Below are positions 32,494-42,011 of a stretch of 64,000 nt of DNA, piece by piece. The stretch covers positions 1 to 64,000 of the forward strand of contig JAFEAO010000008.1 of NCBI GenBank assembly GCA_018266375.1, written 5' to 3'. Each line of letters begins with the position of its first letter. The first letter of the stretch is position 1. Below the pieces are notes generated by a model that was not told where the DNA came from, did not search any database, and saw only the letters and a list, made by a program, of their open reading frames with translations. This DNA is from Bdellovibrionales bacterium (GTDB lineage: Bacteria > Bdellovibrionota > UBA1018 > CAIMNF01). A program made the position numbers and the translations under genes.

Positions 32494-34677
32494 CTAACTT
32501 CTTTCCACGGCGATGACGCCTTTTTTGGATTCGAGTGCGCTCATCACACGATTCAACTGTTCCATGCTTTGCACTTCGACTTCGAATACGGCGATGGCCT
32601 TTTTATCTTTGGTCGTCCGGATATTTGCGGAAGCGATGTTGACTCCGCAACCGGTAATCGTTTGCGACATCAAAGCAAGCAAACCCGTCTCGTCTTGCGA
32701 GAGCACGCGAATGCGAACCGCGCGCTTGACCGGAGCCGCGAGATTAGTGTTCCAGCGCACTTCGATTCGACGTTCGGTATCGGTGTCGAGAGCGCGCGGG
32801 CAATTGGCTTGGTGGACGGTCACGCCCCGTCCGCGAGTGATGAAGCCGATGATGCTCTCACCTGACACCGGGCTGCAGCAGCGGGCAAAACGCACAAGAA
32901 TGTCGTCGACGCCTTCGACGACAATGGCGTTCCGGGCTTCGCTTTTCTTTGAAGCCGATTTGATCGTCTTCTTGAGGAAGCTCTCTTCCTCCTCGATTTT
33001 AAGCTTAGCGCGCTTGGCCTCGAGCTCTTCGCGCGGAATGAGCTTGAGCACGATCTGCTCGAGATTGAATCGTCCATAACCGATCCCGACGTAAAGTTCC
33101 TCGGTGGTCTTGCAACCCATATCACGCAAGATCGCGTCGATCTGACCGCCTTTTTCAAGACGCGTGAGCGACAACTCCAGGTTCTTCAGCGTTTTCTCGA
33201 GCAAGTCCTTGCCTTGGCCGAGGGCCGCATCGCGTTCGCGGGTTTTAATAAACGCGCGGATCTTTGCTTTCGCCCGCGAAGATTTAACGACCTTAAGCCA
33301 GTCCTTGGACGGCGTCTGAGTCGGCGACGTGATGACCTCGATGGTATCGCCCGATTTCAAGCGGTGCTTCAGCGATACGATCCGCCCGTTGACTTTAGCG
33401 CCGACACAGCGATTACCGACGTCGGTATGGACCGCGTACGCAAAATCGAGCGGAGTCGCGCTGTAAGGAAGCTCTTTAACTTCCCCGCGTGGCGTAAACA
33501 CGAACACGTCTTCGGAGAAAAGGTCGACTTTGACCGTTTCCAGGAATTCATTCGGGTCCGAAAGATCTTTTTGCCACTCGAGGAGCCGCGACACCCACTC
33601 GACGTTGTCTTTTGAACGCGAATCGAACTTCCCTTCTTTATACTTCCAGTGTGCCGCGATTCCGCGCTCGGCGACGAGATGCATGTCGTGCGTTCGAATC
33701 TGAATCTCGGTACGCTCACCCGTCGGACCGATCACGGTCGTGTGGAGCGATTGATAGTGGTTGGCCTTCGGCATCGCAATGTAATCTTTAAAACGGCCAG
33801 GGACCGGCTTGAACGCGGCGTGAATCACGCCGAGCGCTTTGTAACACTCGGTGATGTTATCGACCACGATCCGGAACGCGATGACGTCATGAAGTTCTTC
33901 ATAGTCAAGCTGCCGACGTTCCATTTTTTTGTAGATCGAGTAAAAGTGCTTCGCGCGGCCGAGGATCTGCGCCTTGACGTCGTACTCATCAAGCTTATCG
34001 GTGATCAGGTGGATGATCTCTTCGATGTGCCTCTCGCGGTCCTGCTTGCTCTTTGAAACGAGCTCCGCAATTTTGTAATACACATCCGGATGCAGAAACC
34101 GCAAACAGAGGTCTTCAAGCTCGATCTTGACCGCGCTCATCCCGAGACGGTTCGCGATTGGAGCGTAGATATCAAGCGTCTCCTGCGCGATCGCTTTTTG
34201 CTTGTGCGGGGCCAAGAACTGAAGCGAACGCATGTTACTCGTCCGATCGGCGAGCTTGACCAAGATCACGCGGATGTCTTTGGACATGGCGATGATCATC
34301 TTCCTGAAGTTCTCGGCTTGTTTTTCCTCGGTAGTCCGGAAGGTCATTTTATTGAGCTTCGTGACCCCGTCCACCAGCACGGCGATGTCTTTGTTGAAAA
34401 GTTTTTCGATCTCCTCGAGAGAGACGCCGGTATCCTCGACCGTGTCGTGCATGAACGCCGCGCAGATCGACGAGATATCCAAACGCAAGTCGGCGAGAAT
34501 CTGCGCCACCTCGGTCGGGTGAATGATGTACGCGTCCCCGCTCGCTCGCTTTTGGGCCGAGTGGGCTCTCTCGGCAAACTCGTAGGCGCGTTTGACCAGA
34601 TCGAGGTTTGCATCGGGATAGTACCCCTGAATTGATTTACAAATCGTATCGAGAGTCGCGACTACGACTTTTGCCAT
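32494..34677 (-). CDS. rel: Bifunctional (p)ppGpp synthetase/hydrolase
   Basis: 727 residues from ATG 34677 (MAKVVVATLD); the frame extends 12 codons upstream inside gmk. Domains in order: HD hydrolase (about 30-190) with HPTEVA and an intact HDTVEDT metal site; synthetase (about 240-370) with FYSIYKKMERR, HDVIAFRIVV, YQSLHTTVIGP and EIQIRT; TGS (about 395-455, VFVFTPRGEVKELP); a helical/zinc-finger-like stretch with RFARCCSPVSGESIIGFITRGRG; and a C-terminal ACT domain. Both active sites look intact, so this is the Rel/SpoT type that makes and degrades the alarmone in the stringent response. It overlaps gmk, which makes the GDP precursor, by 16 bases. Confidence 0.95.
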   Translation of the reverse strand: MAKVVVATLDTICKSIQGYYPDANLDLVKRAYEFAERAHSAQKRASGDAYIIHPTEVAQILADLRLDISSICAAFMHDTVEDTGVSLEEIEKLFNKDIAVLVDGVTKLNKMTFRTTEEKQAENFRKMIIAMSKDIRVILVKLADRTSNMRSLQFLAPHKQKAIAQETLDIYAPIANRLGMSAVKIELEDLCLRFLHPDVYYKIAELVSKSKQDRERHIEEIIHLITDKLDEYDVKAQILGRAKHFYSIYKKMERRQLDYEELHDVIAFRIVVDNITECYKALGVIHAAFKPVPGRFKDYIAMPKANHYQSLHTTVIGPTGERTEIQIRTHDMHLVAERGIAAHWKYKEGKFDSRSKDNVEWVSRLLEWQKDLSDPNEFLETVKVDLFSEDVFVFTPRGEVKELPYSATPLDFAYAVHTDVGNRCVGAKVNGRIVSLKHRLKSGDTIEVITSPTQTPSKDWLKVVKSSRAKAKIRAFIKTRERDAALGQGKDLLEKTLKNLELSLTRLEKGGQIDAILRDMGCKTTEELYVGIGYGRFNLEQIVLKLIPREELEAKRAKLKIEEEESFLKKTIKSASKKSEARNAIVVEGVDDILVRFARCCSPVSGESIIGFITRGRGVTVHQANCPRALDTDTERRIEVRWNTNLAAPVKRAVRIRVLSQDETGLLALMSQTITGCGVNIASANIRTTKDKKAIAVFEVEVQSMEQLNRVMSALESKKGVIAVERS

Positions 34678-35273
34678 TGGCCACTCTCCATTTGATCCAT
34701 AAAATCGGTGCAAGCATCTTTGAATTCGGCGTACGCCTCCGGATAGCTGTCATTGACGATCACGAGGTCGAAATCGTCTTTGCGCTTCATTTCGTCCCGT
34801 GCGTTCGACATGCGTTTCTTGATCGCGTCCTCGCTATCGGTGTCGCGGCCACGCAAGCGCTGCTCCAGTACTTCCATGCTTGGAGGAGCGATGAATACGG
34901 TGAACGAACGCTCAGGATACTGCGAGCGTAAACTATCCATTCCCTGCACGTCGATATCGAGAAGAACATGACGACCTTTGGACCAAAAGTCATTCAGGGT
35001 CGATTTCATCGTGCCGTAGTAATTGCCGTGCACAAGCGCCCACTCGGCGAACTCCTTGTTGTTCACGGCTTCCATCATCTTGTCTTTGGTAACGAAAAAA
35101 TACTCTTTGCCGTGCTGCTCGGTACCCCGAGGTGTGCGCGAAGTCGACGAGATGGAAAGCGACAAACGCCCGGACAACTCCTTGAGGAGTTGTGCACAGA
35201 GCGTGGATTTTCCCGCGCCTGACGGCGCCGAAACCACAATCAATCCATGTTTGGGCTTGCCGGCCTTAGACAA
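34662..35273 (-). CDS. gmk: Guanylate kinase
   Basis: 203 residues, the usual size. Phosphorylates GMP to GDP with ATP. P-loop SAPSGAGKSTLC (15-26), GMP-binding STSRTPRGTEQHGKEYFFV and EWALVHGNYYGT, and lid RLRGRDTDSEDAIKKRM are all present. It sits between yicC and rel on the minus strand; this gmk-rel order is common in proteobacteria. The 3' end overlaps the rel start by 16 bases. Confidence 0.97.
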   Translation of the reverse strand: MSKAGKPKHGLIVVSAPSGAGKSTLCAQLLKELSGRLSLSISSTSRTPRGTEQHGKEYFFVTKDKMMEAVNNKEFAEWALVHGNYYGTMKSTLNDFWSKGRHVLLDIDVQGMDSLRSQYPERSFTVFIAPPSMEVLEQRLRGRDTDSEDAIKKRMSNARDEMKRKDDFDLVIVNDSYPEAYAEFKDACTDFMDQMESGQWQKS

Positions 35274-35282
35274 AAAGTTTCC

Positions 35283-36203
35283 TCACTCGATGTTCAGACT
35301 TTGCTCTCTCAGCTGCTCAATCCAGGTCTTGATCAAGATTACGTCTTGGCTCACGTCCAAATCCTGGGATTTGTTACCGAGCGTGTTCACTTCGCGGTTC
35401 AATTCCTGGAACAGGAAATCCAATTTCTTACCGATCGGGCCGCCGTCGCGCAAAAGCTTTTCGATCGCCTCGACGTGCCCCTTAAAGCGGGTGAGCTCCT
35501 CCTCAATGTCGACCTTTTCTAGGGAATACGCGATTTCCTGCGCGATCCGCGACTCCATCAGTGCGCGCATCTGAGCGTCAACCGACGAGTAGGCTTCAAA
35601 GCATTGCTCGATCCGGCGGCGGACCTTTTCTTGCGCTCGTTTTTGGATCTGCGTACGAAGACCAATGAGCTTGTCGTAAGTTTTTTTGAGCTGTGAGGTG
35701 ATGATCAGAAGCGCTTTTTGAAGCTTGATACCCTCGCTTGAGCGCATCGCCACCAAGTCTTTGATCGCGCCGTCGAGTTCTTCGGTAATCACTTCGCTCA
35801 AATCGTCGAGTGCGTCGTCCGCGATCGGAGTCACCACGCCTTTTGCGATCACGTCCGGAAACGTCATGATGTCGCGAATCGTGATCGGCTCTTCGAGACG
35901 GAGACGCTTGCGGACCTCAGTCAATTGTTTGAACGCGTGCTCGACCTGCGCGCCGTTGATCTGAATCTCGCACGCGACTTGATTGTGCGCATCGTGCGCG
36001 CGCTCGATCCACATCTCGACGCTGCCACGCTTTACTTTGGATTCGATGAACGAACGTATCGTCGTCTCAAGCGGCATCCACTCGCGTGGCGTGCGCAGCT
36101 TCAACTCCAAAAAGCGGTGGTTCAGGGATTTGATTTCGATTTTGTAGAGCACGCCTTGAAAGTTAAACACCCGGGACGCATAACCGGTCATCGATGCGAT
36201 CAT
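35283..36203 (-). CDS. yicC: YicC/YloC-family endoribonuclease
   Basis: 306 residues. The family N terminus is textbook: MIASMTGYASRVFNFQG followed by IEIKSLNHRFLELKLRTPREW. The C-terminal DUF1732 block is also present: RIAQEIAYSLEKVDIEEELTRFKGHVEAIEKLL, then PIGKKLDFLFQELNREVNTLGNKSQD. E. coli YicC is an endoribonuclease involved in RNA turnover. It lies immediately upstream of gmk, as in many bacteria, and its start overlaps the accA stop by ATGA. Confidence 0.95.
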   Translation of the reverse strand: MIASMTGYASRVFNFQGVLYKIEIKSLNHRFLELKLRTPREWMPLETTIRSFIESKVKRGSVEMWIERAHDAHNQVACEIQINGAQVEHAFKQLTEVRKRLRLEEPITIRDIMTFPDVIAKGVVTPIADDALDDLSEVITEELDGAIKDLVAMRSSEGIKLQKALLIITSQLKKTYDKLIGLRTQIQKRAQEKVRRRIEQCFEAYSSVDAQMRALMESRIAQEIAYSLEKVDIEEELTRFKGHVEAIEKLLRDGGPIGKKLDFLFQELNREVNTLGNKSQDLDVSQDVILIKTWIEQLREQSLNIE

Positions 36204-37180
36204 GTCATCGTCTCCAACGCAAATGAGCCCATGTTGCGGAATTTTTCCATGCGGGCGTCTTTAATCGTTTGTGAACCGCCTTTTTTAATCCAAGGGCCGA
36301 AATTCTTTTCAAGCGAAGTTCTCATCGATTCGAACGCCGCTTTCCAATCGCGATGAGCACCGCCGTTTGGCTCCGGAATCACCGCGTCAACGAGCTTCAT
36401 CCCGTGCAAATCTTTTGGAGTCATCTTGAGGCGATCGGCCGCACGTTCGGCTTGAGTCGAATCGCTATACAAGATCGATGCGCAGCTCTCGGGACTGATC
36501 ACCGAATAGGTTGAAAACTCTTGCATTAGGACACAGTTACCGATGCCGATCGCAAGCGCCCCACCCGATCCGCCTTCGCCGATAACGATGGCGCAAGTCG
36601 GTACCGTGAGCGCGAACATCGCGCGAATACTTTCGGCGATCGCTTGAGATTGGCCGCGTTCCTCGGCGTCCATTCCGGGATAGGCACCCGGCGTGTCGAT
36701 AAACGTGATGATCGGCAAACGGAAACGTTCGGCGATATCGAACAAACGCATCGCCTTACGATAACCTTCCGGACGAGCCATCCCGAAGTTACGCTCGACC
36801 TTTTGCTTCGTCGTGCGGCCTTTCTGGTGGCCGATGATCATGACCGGCACGGTGTCGTTGTCGATTTTCATAGTGGCGGTGCCGCCGATGAGTGCTCCAT
36901 CGTCACCAAAGGTGCGATCGCCGTGCAGCTCGATGAAATCCGGAAAGAGCGCTTCGATGTAATCCAACGTGTACGGACGGTTTGGATGGCGGGAGAGTTG
37001 GACCCGTTGCCAGGTGGTCAACTTCGAGTAAGTCTCTTGGACGAGCTTCTCGAGTTTCTTTTCGAGAGTTTTGATCTCGTCTTTGAAGTCGACGCCGTCA
37101 CTTTCTTCAATTTCGCGGAGTTCTCGAAGTTTCTTTTCCAGTGTGAGAATCGGCTTTTCAAAGTCGAAAAAAATATCCAT
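36200..37180 (-). CDS. accA: Acetyl-CoA carboxylase carboxyltransferase, alpha subunit
   Basis: 326 residues, full length. Part of the carboxyltransferase that forms malonyl-CoA for fatty acid synthesis; it needs AccD, which is not in the window. Characteristic blocks are FDFEKPILTLEKKL at the N terminus, HPNRPYTLDYI, ELHGDRTFGDDGALIGG, NFGMARPEGYRKA, FIDTPGAYPGMDAEERGQ and IGEGGSGGALAIG (oxyanion-stabilising glycines). First gene of the minus-strand run accA-yicC-gmk-rel-pseudouridine synthase, and divergent from the FliL-like gene across 51 bases. Confidence 0.97.
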   Translation of the reverse strand: MDIFFDFEKPILTLEKKLRELREIEESDGVDFKDEIKTLEKKLEKLVQETYSKLTTWQRVQLSRHPNRPYTLDYIEALFPDFIELHGDRTFGDDGALIGGTATMKIDNDTVPVMIIGHQKGRTTKQKVERNFGMARPEGYRKAMRLFDIAERFRLPIITFIDTPGAYPGMDAEERGQSQAIAESIRAMFALTVPTCAIVIGEGGSGGALAIGIGNCVLMQEFSTYSVISPESCASILYSDSTQAERAADRLKMTPKDLHGMKLVDAVIPEPNGGAHRDWKAAFESMRTSLEKNFGPWIKKGGSQTIKDARMEKFRNMGSFALETMT

Positions 37181-37231
37181 GGATTTTAAAAGTTTATCAC
37201 ATTTTGGCCTACGGAGTGCTACTCTATTTCG

Positions 37232-37894
37232 GTGAGCGATAACCCCGAAAAGTCCGCCGAAACCAAGCTAAATGACGCGGCAAGCAATAGAACTGCGGAT
37301 GAAGGCCCGGCTCTCTCCCCGATCTTGATCGACGAGCTCGAAACCGAGGAGCTGGAAGAAATCGTTTCCGTATCCCATCCACCCATTCGGGCGCCACGCA
37401 TCAAAGAACTTCTGGAATCTCAGGATCCTCCTAGCAGATTCATTACCTATCTGTCGATTGCTTTTGCCTTACTGGCCGCCGCCTGTTTAGGCGTACTCGT
37501 TAAAAAATATCTCGATATCCGCGCGGCTCACAAGCCAGCCATCACCGAAGAAGTCAAACTCACTCCTGAAAAAATCTATACGCAGGCGCTCGGCGAATTC
37601 AGACTCATCTTGAAAGGCGTCGAATCACCGAACGACGGCGAGCTTCGCATTGACATGACCGCCGAGTGCTCGACCCAAGACGCTTGCGACTATCTCAAGG
37701 GCCACATCGCTCAGACTCGCGATATCGTGATCCCGGTGCTCGTCAACGTCCGCCGCGAAGAAGTGCTGAACCCGGAATCCAAAAACCTGATGCGCCGACG
37801 GATCGCCGAGCAGCTCAACTCGCTCCCGATGAAGGGCAAAATCATCCAGATATTGTTTACCGACCTCACCGTCGAAGACGCTCCCGATTCGTAA
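37232..37894 (+). CDS. FliL-like single-pass membrane protein
   Basis: 220 residues from GTG 37232. A cytoplasmic acidic N terminus (about 1-70, DELETEELEEIVSV) is followed by one membrane helix (about 72-92, YLSIAFALLAAACLGVLV). A periplasmic domain has strand LGEFRLILKGVESPNDGELRIDMTAECS, helix YLKGHIAQTRDIVIPVLVNV, then NLMRRRIAEQLNSL and IIQILFTDLTVE at the C terminus. This order matches FliL, the stator-associated flagellar protein, although the cytoplasmic part is longer than usual. No other flagellar gene is near, so it may be a FliL paralogue with another partner. A ribosome site is not evident. Confidence 0.65.
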   Translation: MSDNPEKSAETKLNDAASNRTADEGPALSPILIDELETEELEEIVSVSHPPIRAPRIKELLESQDPPSRFITYLSIAFALLAAACLGVLVKKYLDIRAAHKPAITEEVKLTPEKIYTQALGEFRLILKGVESPNDGELRIDMTAECSTQDACDYLKGHIAQTRDIVIPVLVNVRREEVLNPESKNLMRRRIAEQLNSLPMKGKIIQILFTDLTVEDAPDS

Positions 37895-37946
37895 AAATAC
37901 TTAAAATCAGCTAATTTATACGCGTTTGATTATTAAACTATTATTA

Positions 37947-37976
37947 TTGACAAATTACATGGACTTCGTGTAGACT
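37947..37976 (+). promoter_or_regulatory. Sigma-70-type promoter for the small secreted protein
   Basis: Perfect -35 TTGACA at 37947-37952 and -10 TAGACT at 37971-37976, spacing 18, in a local AT-rich stretch. The predicted start near 37983 leaves about 20 bases of leader with an AAGGAAG ribosome site before ATG 38003. Confidence 0.7.
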
Positions 37977-38002
37977 CCGTCCAGGGAAAAGGAAGAAGTA
38001 CC

Positions 38003-38416
38003 ATGAAATTTATTGCCGTTTTATCCGCTGTTTTGATGTCCAGTCAAGCTATGGCTCTTAATCTGTCAAACTTGAAGGCCGAATCGATCAATCTGATCCG
38101 CAGCCTCAAGACTCAAAAAGTGCTTTGTAAAGACGTCACGGCTCCGATGGCTCAACTCAACATGAAATTCGGAATGCAGATCCTGATGATCGCGAGCCAG
38201 GCGGAGCAAGCCGAGAAAGACGGAAAACTCGACGTCGTCGCTCAGGCGAACGAAGCCGTTGCAGGACTTCAAAAACAATCTGATGCCCTCAACGACGCGT
38301 TCAACGCAAAATGCGTGAAGTCCGAAGAAGTTTTCACCGAGATCGCGGACGATCCGGCCTCTCCGGCGCCTGTCGACACCACCGGCGGCAAGCCGCTCAC
38401 TCCCGCTGGGAACTAA
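38003..38416 (+). CDS. Small secreted protein of unknown function
   Basis: 137 residues with a short Sec signal peptide (FIAVLSAVLMSSQAMA, cut before LNLS). The mature part is a predicted helical bundle with two Cys (VLCKD, NAKCVK) that could form one disulfide, a coiled-coil-like stretch (SQAEQAEKDGKLDVVAQANEAVAGLQKQSD), and a Pro-rich tail (DDPASPAPVDTTGG). Good ribosome site and a strong promoter immediately upstream suggest high expression. No family recognised. The NUDIX gene follows after 32 bases and may share the transcript. Confidence 0.7.
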   Translation: MKFIAVLSAVLMSSQAMALNLSNLKAESINLIRSLKTQKVLCKDVTAPMAQLNMKFGMQILMIASQAEQAEKDGKLDVVAQANEAVAGLQKQSDALNDAFNAKCVKSEEVFTEIADDPASPAPVDTTGGKPLTPAGN

Positions 38417-38448
38417 CGTCGCCGCAAACGTCTGAAATTTAAATTTGC

Positions 38449-38961
38449 ATGAGCCAAAGCACCAATTCTTACGAGTCCGCTGCCCAAAAGGTCATACCCG
38501 CGGTGCTTTTGTACGCTTTTTATGACGACGAGCTCCTGATGATCCACAAAAAGGATTATTGGAACGGGCTCGGAGGGAAACTCAACAAGGGCGAATCCGG
38601 GATCGAAGCCGCTATCCGCGAGTTTCATGAAGAAGCGGGACTGAAAACCCAGATAGCCGACTGGAAGTGGCTCGGCCAACTCTACTTCCCTGATTTCAAA
38701 TCCCACAAACACGAAGACTGGTGGGTCACCGTTTTCGTCGCGCAACTCAGTTTCGAGCAGCGTAAGAAAATCAAAACCGACGTCCAGACCGCCGAAGGCA
38801 CTTTGCACTGGGTTCCGCAAAGCAATATCTTGGATTTAAATTTGTGGGAAGGCGATTCCGACTTCCTTCCCTACGTGTTCAAAAAAATCCCGTTCGAAGG
38901 AACGCTATTTTACAGTAACGGTAAGTGCATTCGAAAAAAAGTATCGTCGATCTCAATCTGA
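38449..38961 (+). CDS. NUDIX hydrolase (MutT/8-oxo-dGTPase-like)
   Basis: 170 residues with a complete Nudix box, GKLNKGE...REFHEEAGL (about residues 44-66), which fits G-x5-E-x7-REUxEExGU. The preceding strands (VIPAVLLYAFYDDELLMIHKKDYWNGLGG) and the later WEGDSDFLPYVFKK match the MutT/MTH1-like 8-oxo-dGTP diphosphatase group, so nucleotide-pool sanitation is likely, but other nucleoside polyphosphates are possible. The stop overlaps the convergent sigma-54 activator gene by nine bases. Confidence 0.88.
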   Translation: MSQSTNSYESAAQKVIPAVLLYAFYDDELLMIHKKDYWNGLGGKLNKGESGIEAAIREFHEEAGLKTQIADWKWLGQLYFPDFKSHKHEDWWVTVFVAQLSFEQRKKIKTDVQTAEGTLHWVPQSNILDLNLWEGDSDFLPYVFKKIPFEGTLFYSNGKCIRKKVSSISI

Positions 38962-40287
38962 GACTTCAGCCGTCGCGCCGGCCGGAGTCAAAACGGCGTC
39001 CTTGGGCATCACCCAGTATTTCGCTGATTTCGGCCCGACGATGCGATGGCGCTTCATCATTTCAAAAAGCGTGCTTCGCGCGACTCCTAAGATCCTCGCC
39101 GCTTCCGAGCGGTTACCTTTACCGAGCTTGAGAGCGCGCAGGATCATGAGCTTTTCCATCTCATGGAGCGTCTTCACACCGGGAAGAAGCAGATCACCTT
39201 CGTCCCCTTCAAACCGCTGAATCAAAAAATCGAAATCGCGCGCGTGAATCACGGACTCAAATGCCCCGACGCTCCCGGCGGCACGCTCGACCGCGTGGCG
39301 CAACTCCCGAACGTTGCCGGGCCAGGCATGGAGCTGTAACTTACGAATTGCGTCAGCGGTGAGTGCCTTCTTTTGATCGGATGCGAAGCGCCTAGCCAAG
39401 AGCTCGATATCATCGGGACGAGCACGAAGAGTTGGGATTTCAAGCGGGATCGACGCAAGCCGGTAGTAAAGATCTTGCCTGAACTTTCCTTCCTGCACGA
39501 GTCTAACGAGCGGCTTATGGGTCGCGCAGATCACCCGCACATCGGCGTGCAACACGCGATCGGAACCGACCGGACGGATCTCACCGTTCTCGAGAAAGCG
39601 TAAAAGCTTTACTTGAATCTCCGGAGGTAAGTCCCCGACTTCATCGAGAAACAAGGTCCCCCCTTGAGCCTGTAGCAAGGCACCTGGACGATCTCGCATG
39701 GCACCCGTAAAGGCACCTTTTATGTGTCCGAAGAGCTCGCTCTCCGCGAGAGATAGCGCGAGCGCGCCGCAGTTGATCGGTACAAATGTTCCGGTGCAGC
39801 GATCCGAAAGTTCATGAATCATTTTGGCGAGCACTTCTTTGCCGGTACCGGTCTCGCCCGAAAGATAAATCGACAGTCGCGTCTGCGCTGCTTTGCGGAG
39901 CCCGTTCAAGAGCAGGCTTCCACTCTCCGATACCGTTAGCCAATCTCCCAGGCCCTGCTTTTGTTCGATGACCTTGGGATGCTCTACCGAAAACCGAAGC
40001 TCGGAGTCGCCCGCCTGAATCGGGGTCTGCATCGGGATTTCAAAGTTGAGAAGTTTCAGATCACCCACTCGAAGTGTCAACCCCTCTTGAATCACGCGTA
40101 AAATATAACCGCTTTGTCCTTCGCAAATCAAAAGCCCTGCTTCCTGAATTTTTACGTCGCGAAGGCCGTCGTTCGTGTCAATCGAGGTGCCTAATCGATG
40201 CGGGAAACGGGTCAATTTGATGATCCGGCGGTGACCGCTTGGGTCGAGAATCTGAAGGTAAAGTTGCTTTTCATTTTGGTTTTCCAT
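38953..40287 (-). CDS. FHA-domain sigma-54-dependent transcriptional activator
   Basis: 444 residues from ATG 40287, which has GGGAG eight bases upstream; an ATG 23 codons earlier lacks a site. The N terminus (about 10-110) is FHA-like: HRLGTSIDTNDGLRDVKI, LLICEGQSGYIL, and IQAGDSELRF. The AAA+ part has Walker A GETGTGKE, an intact GAFTGA sigma-54 loop, Walker B GGTLFLDEVGD and WPGNVRELRHAVERA. A Fis-like HTH follows (NRSEAARILGVARSTLFEMMKRH). Such activators respond to Ser/Thr phosphorylation rather than a receiver domain. There is no kinase gene nearby. It is divergent from engB. Confidence 0.9.
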   Translation of the reverse strand: MENQNEKQLYLQILDPSGHRRIIKLTRFPHRLGTSIDTNDGLRDVKIQEAGLLICEGQSGYILRVIQEGLTLRVGDLKLLNFEIPMQTPIQAGDSELRFSVEHPKVIEQKQGLGDWLTVSESGSLLLNGLRKAAQTRLSIYLSGETGTGKEVLAKMIHELSDRCTGTFVPINCGALALSLAESELFGHIKGAFTGAMRDRPGALLQAQGGTLFLDEVGDLPPEIQVKLLRFLENGEIRPVGSDRVLHADVRVICATHKPLVRLVQEGKFRQDLYYRLASIPLEIPTLRARPDDIELLARRFASDQKKALTADAIRKLQLHAWPGNVRELRHAVERAAGSVGAFESVIHARDFDFLIQRFEGDEGDLLLPGVKTLHEMEKLMILRALKLGKGNRSEAARILGVARSTLFEMMKRHRIVGPKSAKYWVMPKDAVLTPAGATAEVSD

Positions 40288-40350
40288 GTGGCTCTCCCGC
40301 TCCTCAAAAAGCAATGCCCGTGCCAGAGTTTGTGTTAAAATCAATGATGG

Positions 40351-40953
40351 ATGCAAAACAAATGTTACCTCATCACGCTGGGCGACCCTGAGCAGCTTCC
40401 AGGCCTGATTAAGAAAGGCTTTTTAATGGGTCATGCCGAACCACGGATCGCCTTCGTCGGGCGCTCGAACGTCGGCAAGAGCTCGCTCATCAACGCATTG
40501 ATGGGCGAACGCGTGGCCCGAGTGTCGGCAACCCCGGGCAAAACCCGCGCGATCCACTTTTTCTTGTGGGGCAAAACCAACAGGATTGTCGCTGACCTCC
40601 CCGGTTACGGGTTCGCGAAAGTCGCTAAAACCGAACACAAAGACTGGGCAAGGCTCATGAACGCCTACTTTGAAGCCGACAATAATGTCGAAGTCATCTT
40701 CATGCTCTTTGACAGCCGCCATGGCCCGACTGATTCGGACATCGAGGCGCTTGAATTCTTTTTGTCAAAAAACCTCACGGTCCAGGTCGTGATGACCAAA
40801 TACGATCAGCTCAAAAATCAGTCCGATCGGGCCATCCGCAAACGCGAAGTCGAGGTGGCGCTTGCCCCTTACGACGTGGTTCCGGAAGAAATTTTGTGGA
40901 TGAGCATCAATGATCAAAAGCGAATCGAATTTTTTCGGAAACAATTTAAATGA
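40351..40953 (+). CDS. engB: Ribosome biogenesis GTPase YsxC/EngB
   Basis: 200 residues. TRAFAC-class GTPase needed for 50S assembly. Motifs in order: G1 GRSNVGKSSL, G2 SATPGKTRAIHFF, G3 DLPGYGFAKV, G4 TKYDQL and G5-like SIND. Length and the GYGFAKV switch II sequence are diagnostic of EngB/YihA/YsxC. The stop overlaps the ldcA-like start by ATGA. Confidence 0.95.
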   Translation: MQNKCYLITLGDPEQLPGLIKKGFLMGHAEPRIAFVGRSNVGKSSLINALMGERVARVSATPGKTRAIHFFLWGKTNRIVADLPGYGFAKVAKTEHKDWARLMNAYFEADNNVEVIFMLFDSRHGPTDSDIEALEFFLSKNLTVQVVMTKYDQLKNQSDRAIRKREVEVALAPYDVVPEEILWMSINDQKRIEFFRKQFK

Positions 40954-41954
40954 AAAAGCAAAAGAATCCAGCCTCCAAATTCACTCCCCCTCGGATCGGG
41001 ATCGTCGCTCTCTCCTCCGTGATTCCAAAAATCGAATTCGAAACCGGTGTCGACGCGCTCCGATTCGACGGCTGGCACGTCGAAGTGCATCCGGAAGTCT
41101 CGGGACAGTATTATTTTTATCCGGCGTCAGATGAAACGCGCGCGAAATCTTTTTTGCAGTACGCCTATCGCAAAGATTTGGATGCGGTTTGGTGCGCGCG
41201 CGGCGGGTACGGCATCACTCACCTGCTGCCGCTCTTGGAACGAATGACGGCAAAGCGCAAGCCGTCTAAAAAAACGTTACTCGGTTATAGCGACGTGACT
41301 GCTTTACACGAGTTTGTGCGTAAAAAATGGGGCTGGGAAACGATTCATGCGCCAATGCCGAGTCTCAAAACTTTTTCGACTCTGTCCGTGCCCGAAAAAA
41401 ACAGTTATCGCGGATTTTTACTGGATAGCTTGAAACGCCCGCATGCTTTTGCGCAAACCAAACACCATCTCGAGTGGATCTCGCCGATGAGGACGGCAAA
41501 TACCTCCGCTCCTCTCGTCGGTGGCAACCTCGCTGTATGGCTTGCCATGGCCGGAACCAAATATTTTCCAAACGCTGCCGGAAAAATTTTATTTTTCGAA
41601 GAGATCGGCGAAAACGTCGCGCGCATCAATCGCTACTTGCATCAACTCGAGCAAGCCGGCGGCTTCAAAGGTGTGAAGGCCATCGTGCTTGGGGATTTCA
41701 TGGATTGCCGCGACACCGTACCGATGCGAATCGATCCGTTCGACAACGAACGCAAGCGCATGATCCCGCTCCGTGCCGCTTATCCCGATCAAGAAGCGCT
41801 TCAGTTTGTATTTGCCGAACTCTCGCGCCGAACCAAAATCCCGGTCGCATTCGGCATTCCGGCAGGCCACGGACCGAACTTTCATTCTCTCTATCTCGGA
41901 AAGAAATACACTCTAAAGAAGAACGGCGAGTTTGAAATCGCCTATAAGCCTTAA
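40950..41954 (+). CDS. ldcA: Peptidase S66 / L,D-carboxypeptidase
   Basis: 334 residues. S66 family serine peptidase that removes the terminal D-Ala from tetrapeptides in peptidoglycan recycling. The fold markers are RIGIVALSS at the N terminus, WCARGGYGITHLLPLL, nucleophile Ser in LLGYSDVTALHEF, catalytic Glu in LFFEEIGENVARINRYL, and catalytic His in IPAGHGPNF. No signal peptide, consistent with a cytoplasmic recycling enzyme. Coupled to engB by ATGA. An inverted repeat AGGCCA (41960-41965)/TGGCCT (41989-41994) follows the stop but lacks a T run. Confidence 0.88.
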   Translation: MKKQKNPASKFTPPRIGIVALSSVIPKIEFETGVDALRFDGWHVEVHPEVSGQYYFYPASDETRAKSFLQYAYRKDLDAVWCARGGYGITHLLPLLERMTAKRKPSKKTLLGYSDVTALHEFVRKKWGWETIHAPMPSLKTFSTLSVPEKNSYRGFLLDSLKRPHAFAQTKHHLEWISPMRTANTSAPLVGGNLAVWLAMAGTKYFPNAAGKILFFEEIGENVARINRYLHQLEQAGGFKGVKAIVLGDFMDCRDTVPMRIDPFDNERKRMIPLRAAYPDQEALQFVFAELSRRTKIPVAFGIPAGHGPNFHSLYLGKKYTLKKNGEFEIAYKP

Positions 41955-42011
41955 AAGACAGGCCATAACACTTAGAGTCAATAAAAGTTGGCCTCTAGGG
42001 TCATCAGATTC